Assembly: GCA_028713915.1 (NCBI GenBank)
Contig: JAQTNK010000001.1
Span: forward strand, 1-64,000
Origin: Rhodocyclaceae bacterium
GTDB taxonomy: Bacteria; Pseudomonadota; Gammaproteobacteria; Burkholderiales; Rhodocyclaceae
Reading direction: 5' to 3'
DNA length: 64,000 bases
Both the position numbers and the translations under genes were made by a program. How positions within the stretch are numbered: position 1 is the first letter of the stretch; each line of letters begins with the position of its first letter. Shown in pieces: positions 1-9,807 of the stretch. A model generated the notes under the pieces. That model was given only the letters and a program-made list of their open reading frames with translations. It did no database searches and was not told the origin of the DNA.

Positions 1-1128
1 GTCGCCGGCGAAGATGCCCGGAGCATCCTGTTCTGCCGCGAGCGCGACGCCGACAAGGAAATCTGGGATGGCTACCGCCAGGGCCCGGAAGGCGCGCGGG
101 AGAATTTCGGCTTCGACGAAACGCATTCGATCAAGCAGTTCGACGAACTGCTGCCGCAACTCGTCGCCGACCGTCCGGCGCTGTGGTTCTCGCTTGGCCA
201 CGACACCGGCTGGGACGTGCAGATCGCCGCCGCGCTCAACGCCGTGCGCGCCCAGAGCCGCGCCGGCAAGCGCGCCCCGGCCGAGATTCGCGACGTGCGC
301 GCCGTGCTCGACGAGATGCGCCTCATCAAGGACGCGCACGAGGTCGCGCTGTTGCGCCGCGCCGCGGCCATCGCCGCCGGCGCCCACGAGCGCGCGATGC
401 GGGCCGCCGCGCCGGGCCGCTACGAGTACGAACTCGAGGCCGAGCTGCTGCACGAGTTCCGCCGCCACGGCTGCCAGTACCCGGCCTACACGCCCATCGT
501 CGCCGCCGGCGCCAACGCCTGCGTGCTGCATTACGTCGAGAACCACAAGCGCATCGAGGACGGCGAACTGGTGCTGATCGACGCCGGCGGCGAACTCGAC
601 GGCTATGCTTCCGACATCACGCGCACCTTTCCCGCCAACGGCCGTTTTTCGGGGCCGCAGGCCGACATCTACGATCTCGTGCTCGATGCCCAGAGCGCCG
701 CCATCGCCGCCGTCAAGCCCGGCGCCACCTTCATCGCGCCGCACGACGCCGCCGTCAAGGTGCTGGCGCAGGGCATGGTCGACATGAAGCTGCTCGAAGG
801 CAGCGTCGATGCCGTCATCGAGACCGAAGGCTACAAGCGCTTCTACATGCACCGCACAAGCCACTGGATGGGACTCGACGTGCACGACGCCGGCGAATAC
901 AAGAGCGGCGACACTTGGCGCGCGCTGCAGTCCGGCATGGTGCTGACCGTCGAGCCCGGCTGCTACATCCGCCCCGCCGCCGACGTGCCGCAGGCGTTCT
1001 GGAACATCGGCGTGCGCATCGAGGACGACGTCCTGGTGACAGTAGACGGCGCCGAAGTCCTGACGCGGGACGCCCCGAAGAAAATCGTCGACGTCGAAGC
1101 ACTGATGCGCGACGGGCGAAATGCCTGA
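1..1128 (+). CDS. pepP: Xaa-Pro aminopeptidase (aminopeptidase P), 5' end cut by window
   Basis: Metallopeptidase of family M24B that removes an N-terminal residue preceding proline, in the cytoplasm. The reading frame is open from base 1, so the start lies outside the window; 375 residues are visible. The first ~90 residues belong to the aminopeptidase P N-terminal domain (FCRERDADKEIWDGYR), the rest is the pita-bread catalytic domain. The five dimetal ligands are recognisable: two Asp in IDAGGELDGYASDIT, His in HRTSHWMG, Glu in VEPGCY and Glu in IRIEDD. It overlaps ubiH by 8 nt, the same pepP-ubiH order as in E. coli, indicating co-transcription. Assignment is secure; only the N-terminus is missing. 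Confidence 0.95.
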   Translation, partial: VAGEDARSILFCRERDADKEIWDGYRQGPEGARENFGFDETHSIKQFDELLPQLVADRPALWFSLGHDTGWDVQIAAALNAVRAQSRAGKRAPAEIRDVRAVLDEMRLIKDAHEVALLRRAAAIAAGAHERAMRAAAPGRYEYELEAELLHEFRRHGCQYPAYTPIVAAGANACVLHYVENHKRIEDGELVLIDAGGELDGYASDITRTFPANGRFSGPQADIYDLVLDAQSAAIAAVKPGATFIAPHDAAVKVLAQGMVDMKLLEGSVDAVIETEGYKRFYMHRTSHWMGLDVHDAGEYKSGDTWRALQSGMVLTVEPGCYIRPAADVPQAFWNIGVRIEDDVLVTVDGAEVLTRDAPKKIVDVEALMRDGRNA

Positions 1129-2233
1129 CGCCGGTCGGCCGCTGGCCGCCGACACTGGCCCAGTCGCCATCGTCGGCGGCGGGCCGGCGGGCATGGCGCT
1201 GGCGCTTGCGCTGCACCGGCAGGGCGTCGCCAGCGCGATTGTCGACGCCCGCGCCCGCGGTGCGGCGAGCGCGGACAAGCGCATCCTCGCCCTGTCGCAC
1301 GGCTCGCGCCTGATTCTGGAGTGGCTCGGCGTCTGGCGCGAGATTCCGCACACGGCCATCGCGACCATCGACGTTTCCCATCAGGGCGGCCTCGGCCGCA
1401 CCCGCCTCTCGGCGCGCGAGGAAAACGTCCCGGCGCTCGGCTACGTGCTCGCTGCCGGCGCGCTGGCCGCGAGCCTCGACGCCGCGCTGGCGCGGGCCGG
1501 CATCGCCTTTCACGACAAGACCCACGTCGCCGCCGACGCCAAGCCGGGCGCGCCGCTGGTCGTCTGGGCCGAAGGCGCGGTCGACGCCGCCGACGCCGTC
1601 AGCCGCGACTACGGCCAGCACGCCGTCATCTGCACGGCGACGACGCGGCAGCCGCACGGCGGCATGGCCTGGGAGCGCTTCACGCCGGCGGGGCCGGTCG
1701 CCGTGCTGCCCTTTGGCGACGACGTTGCCGTCGTCCTGACCGCCCAGGCGCCCGCTGCCGCCGCCATCGCCGCCGGCGACGAGCGCGCCTTCCTCGACCT
1801 GCTGCAGGCGCGCTGCGGCCGCCGCCTCGCGTTCACCGCCGCCACGGCCCGCCACGTCTTCCCGCTCGGCCTGCGCTACCGGACGCAGCCCGTCGGCGCA
1901 CGCGAAGTCTGGATCGGCAACGCCGCCCAGACCCTGCATCCGGTCGGCGGCCAGGGCTTCAACCTCGCGCTGCGCGACATCTTCGAACTGGCGCGCTGCC
2001 TCGCCGACGCCGCCGATCCCGGCGCGCCCGCCACGCTCGCGCGCTATGCCGCCGCGCGCCGCACCGACCGCCGCGCCGCCATCGGCTTCACCGATTCGCT
2101 GGTGCGCGTCTTCAGCAATGACAATCGATTCATGCTGCATGCGCGCGGCGCCGGCCTGCTGGCGCTCGACCTGCTGCCGCCGCTGCGCTCCTTCCTGGCG
2201 CGGCGCATGATGTTCGGCGCCCGCGCCTGGTAG
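1121..2233 (+). CDS. ubiH: FAD-dependent ubiquinone-biosynthesis hydroxylase (UbiH/UbiF/VisC family)
   Basis: Flavoprotein mono-oxygenase of ubiquinone ring hydroxylation, 370 residues. It has the N-terminal FAD-binding Rossmann motif (VGGGPAGMALALAL, about residue 19) and the C-terminal flavin motif GNAAQTLHPVGGQGFNLALR, both diagnostic of the UbiH/Coq6 family. The ATG overlaps the pepP stop by 8 nt. The paralogues UbiH, UbiI and UbiF are hard to separate by sequence; the pepP neighbourhood favours UbiH (C6 hydroxylation), which is an inference. ubiD and ubiA lie elsewhere in this window. Confidence 0.87.
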   Translation: MPDAGRPLAADTGPVAIVGGGPAGMALALALHRQGVASAIVDARARGAASADKRILALSHGSRLILEWLGVWREIPHTAIATIDVSHQGGLGRTRLSAREENVPALGYVLAAGALAASLDAALARAGIAFHDKTHVAADAKPGAPLVVWAEGAVDAADAVSRDYGQHAVICTATTRQPHGGMAWERFTPAGPVAVLPFGDDVAVVLTAQAPAAAAIAAGDERAFLDLLQARCGRRLAFTAATARHVFPLGLRYRTQPVGAREVWIGNAAQTLHPVGGQGFNLALRDIFELARCLADAADPGAPATLARYAAARRTDRRAAIGFTDSLVRVFSNDNRFMLHARGAGLLALDLLPPLRSFLARRMMFGARAW

Positions 2234-2250
2234 CGGAGCTTATAGCCCCA

Positions 2251-2282
2251 TTGCACAATTTTTAGGCGCTTTGGGCTAGAAT
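2251..2282 (+). promoter_or_regulatory. Putative dusB-fis promoter
   Basis: In the 79-nt gap before dusB a TAGAAT hexamer (2277-2282) lies about 30 nt upstream of the ATG. A TTGCAC hexamer lies at 2251-2256, but the 20-nt spacer is longer than ideal. The -10 is the better-supported element. It would drive dusB-fis and probably the purine genes behind it. Confidence 0.4.
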
Positions 2283-2312
2283 CCGCGCCTCGCCCTTTCG
2301 CCATTCCCGCCC

Positions 2313-3323
2313 ATGAATTTCGTCGGTTTTGCGCTGCGCAATAATCTGTTCGTCGCGCCGATGGCCGGGGTCACCGATCGCCCGTTCCGCCAGCTCTGCA
2401 AGAAGCTGGGCGCCGGCCTCGCGGTGTCGGAAATGGTGACGTCGAACTCCCTGCTCTACAAGAGCAAGAAGACGCTGCGCCGCGCCAACCACGACGGCGA
2501 AGTCGAGCCGATCGCCGTGCAGATCGCCGGCGCCGATCCGCGCATGATGGCCGAAGCGGCGCAATTCAACGTCGCCGAGGGCGCGCAGATCATCGACATC
2601 AACATGGGCTGCCCGGCGAAGAAAGTCTGCAACGTCATGGCCGGCTCGGCGCTGATGAAGGACGAGGCGCTGGTGGCGCGCATCCTCGATGCCGTCGTCA
2701 AGGCCGTGCCCGACACGCCGGTGACGCTCAAGTTCCGCACCGGCTGGGACCGCAACCACCGTAACGCGCCGGCCATCGCGCGCATCGCCGAGGACTGCGG
2801 CATCCGCGCCGTCGCCATCCACGGCCGCACGCGCTCGGACCAGTACATGGGAGAAGCCGAGTACGACACCATCGCGCTGGTCAAGACGCTGGTGCGCATC
2901 CCGGTCATCGCCAACGGCGACATCACCAGTCCGCAGAAAGCCAGGCTGGTGCTCGACCGCACCGGCGCCGACGGCCTCATGATCGGCCGCGCCGCCCAGG
3001 GCAGGCCCTGGCTTTTCCGTGAAATCGAGCATTACCTCAACACCGGCGCGCAGCTGCCGCCGCCCGAAGTGGCCGAGATCCACCGCGTCCTGCGCGAGCA
3101 TCTCGCCGACCTCTACGCCTTCTACGGCGAGGACACCGGCGCCAAGGTCGCGCGCAAGCACATCAGCTGGTATACCAAGGGCATCGCCGGGGCCGCGCGC
3201 TTCCGTCATGCCATGAATCAATTGCAGACCGTCGACGCACAGCTCGCGGCCACGGACGAGTTCTTCCTCGCCCAGGCCGCCGCCAACGACCGTCTCACCT
3301 ACGAGGAGGCGCTTGCAGCATGA
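2313..3323 (+). CDS. dusB: tRNA-dihydrouridine synthase B
   Basis: FMN enzyme that reduces specific uridines in the tRNA D-loop, 336 residues, the usual family length. The TIM-barrel N-terminus (LFVAPMAGVTDRPFRQLCK) and the catalytic-Cys segment INMGCPAKKVCN are clear, as are the flavin-binding HGRTRSDQY and ANGDITS motifs. It overlaps fis by 4 nt (ATGA). The dusB-fis pairing is a widely conserved proteobacterial operon in which Fis is translationally coupled to DusB. Confidence 0.95.
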   Translation: MNFVGFALRNNLFVAPMAGVTDRPFRQLCKKLGAGLAVSEMVTSNSLLYKSKKTLRRANHDGEVEPIAVQIAGADPRMMAEAAQFNVAEGAQIIDINMGCPAKKVCNVMAGSALMKDEALVARILDAVVKAVPDTPVTLKFRTGWDRNHRNAPAIARIAEDCGIRAVAIHGRTRSDQYMGEAEYDTIALVKTLVRIPVIANGDITSPQKARLVLDRTGADGLMIGRAAQGRPWLFREIEHYLNTGAQLPPPEVAEIHRVLREHLADLYAFYGEDTGAKVARKHISWYTKGIAGAARFRHAMNQLQTVDAQLAATDEFFLAQAAANDRLTYEEALAA

Positions 3324-3550
3324 GTGCGGAGATTTCCGATTGCGTCCGCCGCGCATTGAATCGCTACTTCCGCGATCTCGACGGCGAGAACCCGCATGCC
3401 GTTTATGACATGGTGTTAGGCTGCGTCGAAAAACCGATGCTCGAAGTCGTCATGAAGCATGCCGACGGCAACCAGACGGTGGCGGCCGAGATGCTCGGCA
3501 TCAACCGCAACACCCTGCGCAAGAAACTTACCGAACACGATTTGCTTTAA
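3320..3550 (+). CDS. fis: DNA-binding protein Fis
   Basis: Small nucleoid-associated protein and growth-phase regulator, 76 residues. That is shorter than E. coli Fis (98) but typical of betaproteobacterial forms. The C-terminal helix-turn-helix reads NQTVAAEMLGINRNTLRKKL. The preceding part (RYFRDLDGENPHAVYDMVL) forms the dimerisation helices. The ATGA overlap with dusB implies translational coupling. purH follows after 12 nt with its own ribosome-binding region, so fis may be co-transcribed with the purine genes. Confidence 0.94.
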   Translation: MSAEISDCVRRALNRYFRDLDGENPHAVYDMVLGCVEKPMLEVVMKHADGNQTVAAEMLGINRNTLRKKLTEHDLL

Positions 3551-3562
3551 GGACCCCCAGCC

Positions 3563-5146
3563 ATGAAACTCGCCCAAGCACTCATCAGCGTTTCCGACAA
3601 GCGCGGCGTCGTCGACTTCGCCCGCGAACTTTCCGCCCTCGGCGTCAATATCCTCTCGACCGGCGGTACGGCGAAAATGCTGCGCGACGCCGGCATCAAG
3701 GTCACCGACGTGTCGGACTACACGGGCTTTCCCGAAATGCTCGACGGCCGCGTCAAGACCCTGCATCCGAAGGTGCACGGCGGCATCCTCGGCCGCCGCG
3801 ACCTGCCCGAGCACCTGGCGACGATGAAGCAGCACGACATTCCCGCCATCGACCTCGTCGTCGTGAACCTCTACCCGTTCGCGCAGACCGTGGCGAAGAA
3901 GGACTGCACGCTCGACGACGCCATCGAGAACATCGACATCGGCGGCCCGACCATGGTGCGCGCCGCCGCCAAGAACCACGGCAACGAAGCCGGCGGCGTC
4001 GGCGTGCTGACCGATCCCGAGGATTACGCGCCGGTGATCGCCGAACTCAAGGCCAGCGGCGGCACGCTCAGCTACAAGACGCGCTTCGCGCTGGCGAAGA
4101 AGGCCTTCACGCACACCGCGCGCTATGACGGCGCCATCGCCAACTGGCTGACCAGCCTCGACGCCGAGAACAAGCCCGCCACCTTCCCCGACCGCCTGCA
4201 GCTCGCCTTCGACAAGGTCGACACCATGCGCTACGGCGAGAACCCGCACCAGTCGGCGGCCTTCTACCGCGAGCCGGTGCCCGTCGCCGGCAGCATCGCC
4301 GCCTATGAGCAATTGCAGGGCAAGGAGCTCTCCTACAACAACATCGGCGACGCCGATGCCGCCTGGGAATGCGTCAAGGCCTTCGCCGACGCCGGCAGCG
4401 CCGCCTGCGTCATCGTCAAGCACGCCAACCCCTGCGGCGTCGCCATCGGCGTCAACGCCGAAGAAGCCTACCGCAAAGCCTTCAAGACCGACCCGACTTC
4501 GGCCTTCGGCGGCATCATCGCCTTCAACTGCGCCATCGACAAGGCCACGGCCGAGGCCGTCGCCGGCCAGTTCGCCGAAGTCATCATCGCCCCGGAAATC
4601 ACCGCCGAGGCCCGCGCCGTCTTTGGCGCCAAGCAGAACCTGCGCGTGCTGGTCGTGCCGCTGGGCAAGAGCGACAGCACCGCCTTCGACTACAAGCGCG
4701 TCGGCGGCGGCCTGCTGGTGCAGACGGCCGACAACGCCCGCATCACCCAGGCCGACGTCAAGGTGGTCACCAAGCGCGCGCCTTCGCCGCAGGAAATGGC
4801 CGACCTGCTGTTCGCCTGGCGCGTCGCCAAGTACGTCAAGTCGAACGCCATCGTCTATTGCAAGGACAACATGACGATGGGCGTCGGCGCCGGCCAGATG
4901 AGCCGCGTCGATTCGGCGCGCATCGCCGCCATCAAGGCCGAGAACAACGGCCTCACCGTCGCCGGCTCGGTGGTCGCCTCGGACGCCTTCTTCCCGTTCC
5001 GCGACGGCCTCGACGTCCTGGCGAAAGCCGGCGCCACGGCCGTGATCCAGCCCGGCGGCTCGGTGCGCGATGCCGAAGTCATCGCCGCCGCCGACGAGCA
5101 GAACGTCGCCATGGTGTTCACCGGCTTCCGCCATTTCAGGCATTGA
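3563..5146 (+). CDS. purH: Bifunctional AICAR transformylase / IMP cyclohydrolase
   Basis: Catalyses the last two steps of de novo IMP synthesis, 527 residues, standard family length. The N-terminal MGS-like IMP cyclohydrolase domain (about 1-200) starts with [15 protein letters not shown] and contains the substrate loop [13 protein letters not shown]. The C-terminal AICAR transformylase domain has the catalytic-region motifs [12 protein letters not shown] and [11 protein letters not shown], and ends [18 protein letters not shown] followed by GFRHFRH. It follows fis by 12 nt and is separated from purD by an inverted repeat. Confidence 0.97.
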   Translation: MKLAQALISVSDKRGVVDFARELSALGVNILSTGGTAKMLRDAGIKVTDVSDYTGFPEMLDGRVKTLHPKVHGGILGRRDLPEHLATMKQHDIPAIDLVVVNLYPFAQTVAKKDCTLDDAIENIDIGGPTMVRAAAKNHGNEAGGVGVLTDPEDYAPVIAELKASGGTLSYKTRFALAKKAFTHTARYDGAIANWLTSLDAENKPATFPDRLQLAFDKVDTMRYGENPHQSAAFYREPVPVAGSIAAYEQLQGKELSYNNIGDADAAWECVKAFADAGSAACVIVKHANPCGVAIGVNAEEAYRKAFKTDPTSAFGGIIAFNCAIDKATAEAVAGQFAEVIIAPEITAEARAVFGAKQNLRVLVVPLGKSDSTAFDYKRVGGGLLVQTADNARITQADVKVVTKRAPSPQEMADLLFAWRVAKYVKSNAIVYCKDNMTMGVGAGQMSRVDSARIAAIKAENNGLTVAGSVVASDAFFPFRDGLDVLAKAGATAVIQPGGSVRDAEVIAAADEQNVAMVFTGFRHFRH

Positions 5147-5150
5147 TTTG

Positions 5151-5221
5151 AACCGCCGAGGCGCCGAGACGCAGAGGTAAGCCCATCCTGCTTTTCTCGG
5201 CGCCTCGGCGTCTCGGCGGTT
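5151..5221. repeat. Imperfect palindromic repeat between purH and purD
   Basis: Two 26-nt arms (5151-5176 and 5196-5221) are inverted copies matching at 23 of 26 positions, with a 19-nt loop. Each arm is built from short CGCCGAG/CGCAGAG modules. The element fills almost the whole 91-nt purH-purD gap. It resembles dispersed REP-like palindromes rich in such modules in many bacterial genomes; that family assignment is inference. No T-run follows, so it is not an obvious intrinsic terminator. Confidence 0.7.
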
Positions 5222-5237
5222 AACAAGGACATCTGAT

Positions 5238-6509
5238 ATGAAACTCCTCGTCGTCGGTTCCGGTGGTCGCGAGCATGCCTTGGCCTGGCGGCTGGCGCAG
5301 ACGCCCGGCCTGCAAGTCGTCTACGTCGCTCCCGGCAACGCCGGCACGGCGCGCGAAGCCGAGTTGAAGAACGTGCCGATCACGGACGTCAATGAACTCG
5401 CCGACTTCGCCGCCAGGGAACAGGTCCACCTGACCCTGGTCGGCCCCGAGGCGCCGCTGGCGGCCGGCATCGTCGATACTTTCCGCGCCCGCGGCCTGCG
5501 CGTGTTCGGTCCGACGAAAGCCGCGGCGCAGCTCGAAAGCTCGAAGGATTTCGCCAAGCGCTTCATGGCGCGCCACAACATCCCGACGGCGAAGTTCGCC
5601 ACGTTCGCCGACGCCGCGCAGGCCCACGCCTACATCGACGCCGAAGGTGCGCCCATCGTCGTCAAGGCCGACGGGCTGGCGGCCGGCAAGGGCGTCGTCG
5701 TCGCCATGTCGGCCGAAGAAGCGCATGCCGCGATCGACATGATGCTGCTCGACAACAAGATGGGCGATGCGGGCGCCCGCGTCGTCATCGAGGAATTCCT
5801 CGACGGCGAGGAAGCCAGCTTCATCGTCATGGCCGACGGCGTGCATGCGCTGGCGCTGGCCACCAGCCAGGACCACAAGCGTCTCGGCGACGGCGACACC
5901 GGCCCCAACACCGGCGGAATGGGCGCCTACTCGCCGGCGCCCGTCGTCACGCCGCAGATCCATGCCAAGGCCATGCGCGAAGTCATCATGCCGACCATCA
6001 ACGGCATGGCCAGGGACGGCATTCCCTACACCGGCTTCCTCTATGCCGGCCTGATGATCAAGCCGGACGGCTCGATCAAGGTACTCGAATTCAACTGCCG
6101 CATGGGCGACCCCGAAACGCAGCCGATCATGATGCGGCTGAAGAGCAGCTTCGTCACCCTGCTCGATGCCGCCATCGACGGCCACCTCGACAAGATCGAC
6201 GCCGAATGGGACCGCCGCGTCGCGCTCGGCGTGGTGCTTGCCGCCGCCGACTACCCGGAGAATCCGCGCAAGGGCGACGCCATCGCCGGCCTGCCCGCGC
6301 GCGAAGTCGACGACGCCCACGTCTTCCATGCCGGCACGGCCCTGGCGGGCAGCCAGGTGGTCACCGCCGGCGGCCGCGTGCTGTGCGTCACCGCGCTCGG
6401 CGACACCGCCAAGCTGGCGCAGAACCGCGCCTACGAACTCGTCGAGCAGATCCGCTTCGACGGCATGCAATACCGCCGCGACATCGGGCATCGGGCCATC
6501 CGGCGTTGA
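5238..6509 (+). CDS. purD: Phosphoribosylamine-glycine ligase (GAR synthetase)
   Basis: ATP-grasp ligase joining phosphoribosylamine and glycine in purine synthesis, 423 residues. The N-terminus [20 protein letters not shown] is the family signature; [16 protein letters not shown] is the ATP-grasp nucleotide loop, and [12 protein letters not shown] is the metal/substrate motif near the C-terminal third. An AAGGA sequence lies just upstream of the ATG. The stop overlaps the proposed TTG start of hemF. Confidence 0.97.
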   Translation: MKLLVVGSGGREHALAWRLAQTPGLQVVYVAPGNAGTAREAELKNVPITDVNELADFAAREQVHLTLVGPEAPLAAGIVDTFRARGLRVFGPTKAAAQLESSKDFAKRFMARHNIPTAKFATFADAAQAHAYIDAEGAPIVVKADGLAAGKGVVVAMSAEEAHAAIDMMLLDNKMGDAGARVVIEEFLDGEEASFIVMADGVHALALATSQDHKRLGDGDTGPNTGGMGAYSPAPVVTPQIHAKAMREVIMPTINGMARDGIPYTGFLYAGLMIKPDGSIKVLEFNCRMGDPETQPIMMRLKSSFVTLLDAAIDGHLDKIDAEWDRRVALGVVLAAADYPENPRKGDAIAGLPAREVDDAHVFHAGTALAGSQVVTAGGRVLCVTALGDTAKLAQNRAYELVEQIRFDGMQYRRDIGHRAIRR

Positions 6510-7435
6510 TCGAACTGGCCGCCGTCCGGGACTACTTCACCGGACTTCAGGACCGCCTCGTCGCGGCGCTTGAAGCCTTCGACGGCCAGCCGTTCCGCAG
6601 CGACGCCTGGCAGCGCCCCGAGGGCGGCGGCGGCATCGCCCGCCTCATCGAGGAAGGCGACTTCTTCGAGCGCGGCGGCGTCAATTTCTCGCATGTCACC
6701 GGCGCTGCCATGCCGGCCACGGCCACCGCCCACCGGCCCGAACTCGCCGGGCGGCGCTGGCAGGCGCTCGGCGTCTCGCTGGTGCTGCATCCGCGCAATC
6801 CCTATTGCCCGACCAGCCACCTGAACGTGCGCTGCTTCGTCGCCGAGAAAGACGGCGCCGAGCCGGTCTGGTGGTTCGGCGGCGGCACCGACCTCACGCC
6901 CTACTACGGCTTCGAAGAAGACGCGGTCCACTTCCATCGCACCTGCAAGGAAGCGCTCGCGCCTTTCGGCGACGACGTCCATGCGCGCTACAAGAAGTGG
7001 TGCGACGACTACTTCGTGCTCAAGCACCGCAACGAAGCGCGCGGCATCGGCGGCATCTTCTTCGACGACCTCAACGCCGGCGGCCCGGGCGGCGACGCTG
7101 TCCCGCCCTGGTCGTTCGCGCGCTGCTTTGCCCTCGCGCAAAGCGTCGGCGAGCATTTCACCGCCGCCTACCTGCCGATCTGCGAACGTCGCCGCGAGCT
7201 AGCCTACGGCGAACGCGAACGCGATTTCCAGGCCTACCGCCGCGGCCGCTACGTCGAATTCAATCTCGTCTGGGATCGCGGCACGCTCTTCGGCCTGCAA
7301 TCGGGCGGCCGCACCGAATCCATCCTCATGTCGCTGCCGCCGCTCGTGAAATGGCGCTACGACTGGCACCCGGCGCCGGGCAGCGCCGAAGAGAAGCTCT
7401 ATACCGACTTTCTGCCGCCGCGCGACTGGATCTGA
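6506..7435 (+). CDS. hemF: Oxygen-dependent coproporphyrinogen III oxidase
   Basis: Aerobic conversion of coproporphyrinogen III to protoporphyrinogen IX, a cytoplasmic heme step. Signatures include [62 protein letters not shown] and [16 protein letters not shown], ending RDWI. No ATG lies near the expected N-terminus. TTG at 6506 overlaps the purD stop (TTGA) and gives 309 residues, close to the ~300 of the family; the first residues ([19 protein letters not shown]) match the expected N-terminal helix. A ~10-residue insertion after FFDDLN ([10 protein letters not shown]) is unusual. Confidence 0.93.
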   Translation: MIELAAVRDYFTGLQDRLVAALEAFDGQPFRSDAWQRPEGGGGIARLIEEGDFFERGGVNFSHVTGAAMPATATAHRPELAGRRWQALGVSLVLHPRNPYCPTSHLNVRCFVAEKDGAEPVWWFGGGTDLTPYYGFEEDAVHFHRTCKEALAPFGDDVHARYKKWCDDYFVLKHRNEARGIGGIFFDDLNAGGPGGDAVPPWSFARCFALAQSVGEHFTAAYLPICERRRELAYGERERDFQAYRRGRYVEFNLVWDRGTLFGLQSGGRTESILMSLPPLVKWRYDWHPAPGSAEEKLYTDFLPPRDWI

Positions 7436-7697
7436 ACGCGGCAAGAACGGCGCAAGCGCTTGATTCGATGCGTTCATCCATCGCCATCGAACTTGTGCGC
7501 CGGGCCTCGGTCTGAAAAAGCTGTGAACGCCCACCGCCACCCGGAACCCGTTCCGGCACAAGGGGTTCGCGCCGTCCGCCGCCTTCGCCGCGGTCTTTGA
7601 TCCGCGCGGCGGATTCCCTGCCTTCAGCCGTGCTCCAGGCCCTTGTCCTGGGGCGGCCCGCCATTCCCCCGATCTGCAACTCGTCAAAGGAGAAGCC
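7436..7697. other. 262-nt intergenic region after hemF
   Basis: No convincing gene. It contains short GC-rich inverted motifs (CGGAACCCGTTCCG around 7550) and, at its end, a good ribosome-binding site (AAAGGAG) for the next gene. No clear terminator or promoter could be picked out. Confidence 0.5.
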
Positions 7698-8627
7698 ATG
7701 CTCACGAAGACGCCATTCCTCAAGTTCTGGAGCAGCCTCGGCCATATCGCCACGCATGCCGGCATCACGCTGCTCGCCCTCGGCATCGCTTTCTCGCTGC
7801 CGCAGGCGGCGACCTTCATCCTGTTCAACTGGTGGCCCAAGGTGCGCGACGACACGCAGATGCTGGTCGTCACCGAGATCAGCTTCGCCGCCATGCTGGT
7901 CGCGCTGCTGAACCTCGCCAAGCTCGCCTGGCGCTATCGCCAGGCGGCGCAGACCAGCGCCATTGCCTCGCTGGTGTATGCGCGCGAGGGCGACGGCCGT
8001 CTGTCGCGCTGGCTGAAGGACAACCTGCTGCGCGACCTGCCCTGGAAGCGGGACCTGACCATCATGGCCGTCACCGGCTACGGCACTTTCGCCGCGCTCG
8101 ACAGCGCGCTCAAGGATCTGCTCGCCGACTGCTATGAAATCCGCGTCATGCTGCTCAATCCCTACGGCCCGGCGGCCGACGCCTATGCCGCCAGCCACGC
8201 CGACCCTGAGGCGATCCTCGCCGACATCCGCCGCGAAGCCTGCGCCAGCGTCGCCTGCCTGCGGCGGCTCCAGGGCATGGGCAAGAACGTCGCCCTCAAG
8301 TTCTACGACGAGCCGCCCTTCTGGAAGCTGGTGTTCGCCGGCGAGCATGTCTGGGTGCGCAGCTGCCACGGCACGCGCGACATCGCCAAGCATCCGGAAT
8401 ATGTTTTCGCCCTGCAGCCGGAAAAGCCCAACCGCGGCTTCTTTCCGTCCTTCTACACCTACTTTCTCAACCAGTGGAACGATCCGCGCCACCCCGACTA
8501 CGCCTTCGACACGGGCGATCTGGTCTACCGCGACGGCAAGGGCGCCAAGCTGCGCCGCGTCCCGTTTCCCGACCAGGAAGCGCCGTGCCTCGAGCGCGCG
8601 CCGGCGGCCGCGCTGCTGGCGAGCTAG
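7698..8627 (+). CDS. Membrane-anchored protein of unknown function (309 aa)
   Basis: Not recognised. AAAGGAG about 7 nt upstream supports the ATG. Two hydrophobic segments (about residues 18-45, ITLLALGIAFSLPQAATFIL, and 57-75, EISFAAMLVALLNLAKLA) form a membrane anchor. A ~220-residue soluble domain follows: LTIMAVTGYGTFAALDSAL, a strand-like IRVMLLNPYG, then KNVALKFYD and VRSCHGTRDIAKHPEYVF. The alternation of strands and an LLNP-type segment is reminiscent of phospholipase-D-like folds, but no HKD motif is present, so this is only a suggestion. It stands alone, convergent with hemY 16 nt downstream. Confidence 0.8.
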   Translation: MLTKTPFLKFWSSLGHIATHAGITLLALGIAFSLPQAATFILFNWWPKVRDDTQMLVVTEISFAAMLVALLNLAKLAWRYRQAAQTSAIASLVYAREGDGRLSRWLKDNLLRDLPWKRDLTIMAVTGYGTFAALDSALKDLLADCYEIRVMLLNPYGPAADAYAASHADPEAILADIRREACASVACLRRLQGMGKNVALKFYDEPPFWKLVFAGEHVWVRSCHGTRDIAKHPEYVFALQPEKPNRGFFPSFYTYFLNQWNDPRHPDYAFDTGDLVYRDGKGAKLRRVPFPDQEAPCLERAPAAALLAS

Positions 8628-8643
8628 GCTGCGCCGGGCGCGG

Positions 8644-9807
8644 TCAGAGCATCGCCGCCGCGCGGTATTGCTGGTTCGCTTGGTCGCCGCGGCCGAGGTC
8701 GTCGAGCAATTGCGCGAGTTCGACATGGGCGCCGCGCGTCGGCAGGATGGCGAGCGAAGCTTCGAAATAGCTCTGCGCCTTGCCCCACAGCTTCTGCCGC
8801 AGACAGAGGCGGCCGAGCGCCAGCAGCAGCTGCTCGTCGCGCGGATGCACGCCCAGCCATTTCTCGGCATGGGCGATGCGCGCCAGCGTGTCGCCGCCTT
8901 CGCAGTCGGCATAGATGGCGGCGACTGCGGAATCCCAGCGTTCGTCGAGAAAGTCCTCGATCAGCGTCGCCGCCTCCAGGCAGCCGCCGGTGGCGGCGAG
9001 CGTGCGCGCCGCCTGCTGCGCCAGGCGCGGCTCCAGGCGCTCGGCGGCCGGCATGGCGTTCCAGTAGCGCACGAGCTGCGCCGGATCGCCCATCTGCGAG
9101 ATGATCTCGCGGTGCGCGCGGCTGCGCAGCGGCGTCGCCTGCTCGGCCGTGAGCGCTTTGTATTTCTCCAGCTGCCGCGTCAGGCGCAGCACTTCGCGCC
9201 AGTTGCCGAGCCCCTGTTCCGCGCGCAAGGACAGGCGCAGCGCGGCAATGTGGCGGCCTTCGGTCACCGCCAGGCGTTCGAGCGAGCGATGCGCGGTGTC
9301 GAAATCGCGCGCATCGACCGCGAGTTCGGCCGCCGTCATCAGGCGCGCCGCATAGGTTTCGTCGTCGTGCCGGGTGGCGCGCTCGCGCCAGTGCGCCTCG
9401 CGCTGCTCGTCGCGCAGCGCATGGGCGATGCGCTGCGCCGTCAGCGCGGCGAGGCCGGGCCGGAAGGCGGCGTCATAAGCGCGCTCGGCGCTTTTCAGCG
9501 CATGCCCGTAGCGGCCTTCCTGCATCAGGCGCATGGCGTCGGCGAGGGCGTCGCCGGCTTTCTCGCGGGCGCGGCGGGCGCGGAAGGAGCGCACCTTGTC
9601 GGGCAGGCCCAGCGTGTTGGCGACGCCGCGCAGGACCAGGTAGAACAGCAGGAAGCCGGCCGCCAGCAGCACCAGCAGCAGGTTGAGCGAAATCTCCATG
9701 CGCCAGGGCGGCAGCACGAACAGCGCGTAGCCGTCGTTGTAGCGCGCGGCGAGCGACAGGCCGACGGCGAGCGCGGCAAGGGTCAGCAGCCAGAGCAGTC
9801 CGCGCAT
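8644..9807 (-). CDS. hemY: HemY-like inner-membrane TPR protein
   Basis: Membrane protein at the end of the hemC-D-X operon, 387 residues. Two N-terminal hydrophobic segments (about 1-20 and 40-62, LLLVLLAAGFLLFYLVLRG) match the HemY N-terminal domain. The rest is helical TPR-type repeat sequence (for example QEGRYGHALKSAERAYDAA). The start is fixed by the TAATG overlap with the hemX stop. Proteobacterial HemY of this family is not the oxygen-dependent protoporphyrinogen oxidase of Bacillus; its exact role in heme synthesis is unresolved. Confidence 0.88.
   Translation of the reverse strand: MRGLLWLLTLAALAVGLSLAARYNDGYALFVLPPWRMEISLNLLLVLLAAGFLLFYLVLRGVANTLGLPDKVRSFRARRAREKAGDALADAMRLMQEGRYGHALKSAERAYDAAFRPGLAALTAQRIAHALRDEQREAHWRERATRHDDETYAARLMTAAELAVDARDFDTAHRSLERLAVTEGRHIAALRLSLRAEQGLGNWREVLRLTRQLEKYKALTAEQATPLRSRAHREIISQMGDPAQLVRYWNAMPAAERLEPRLAQQAARTLAATGGCLEAATLIEDFLDERWDSAVAAIYADCEGGDTLARIAHAEKWLGVHPRDEQLLLALGRLCLRQKLWGKAQSYFEASLAILPTRGAHVELAQLLDDLGRGDQANQQYRAAAML

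Noticed and set aside
815..2140. Long minus-strand open frame over pepP/ubiH
   Set aside because: Shadow of the plus-strand genes in GC-rich DNA; Ala/Arg/Gly-rich without family sequence.
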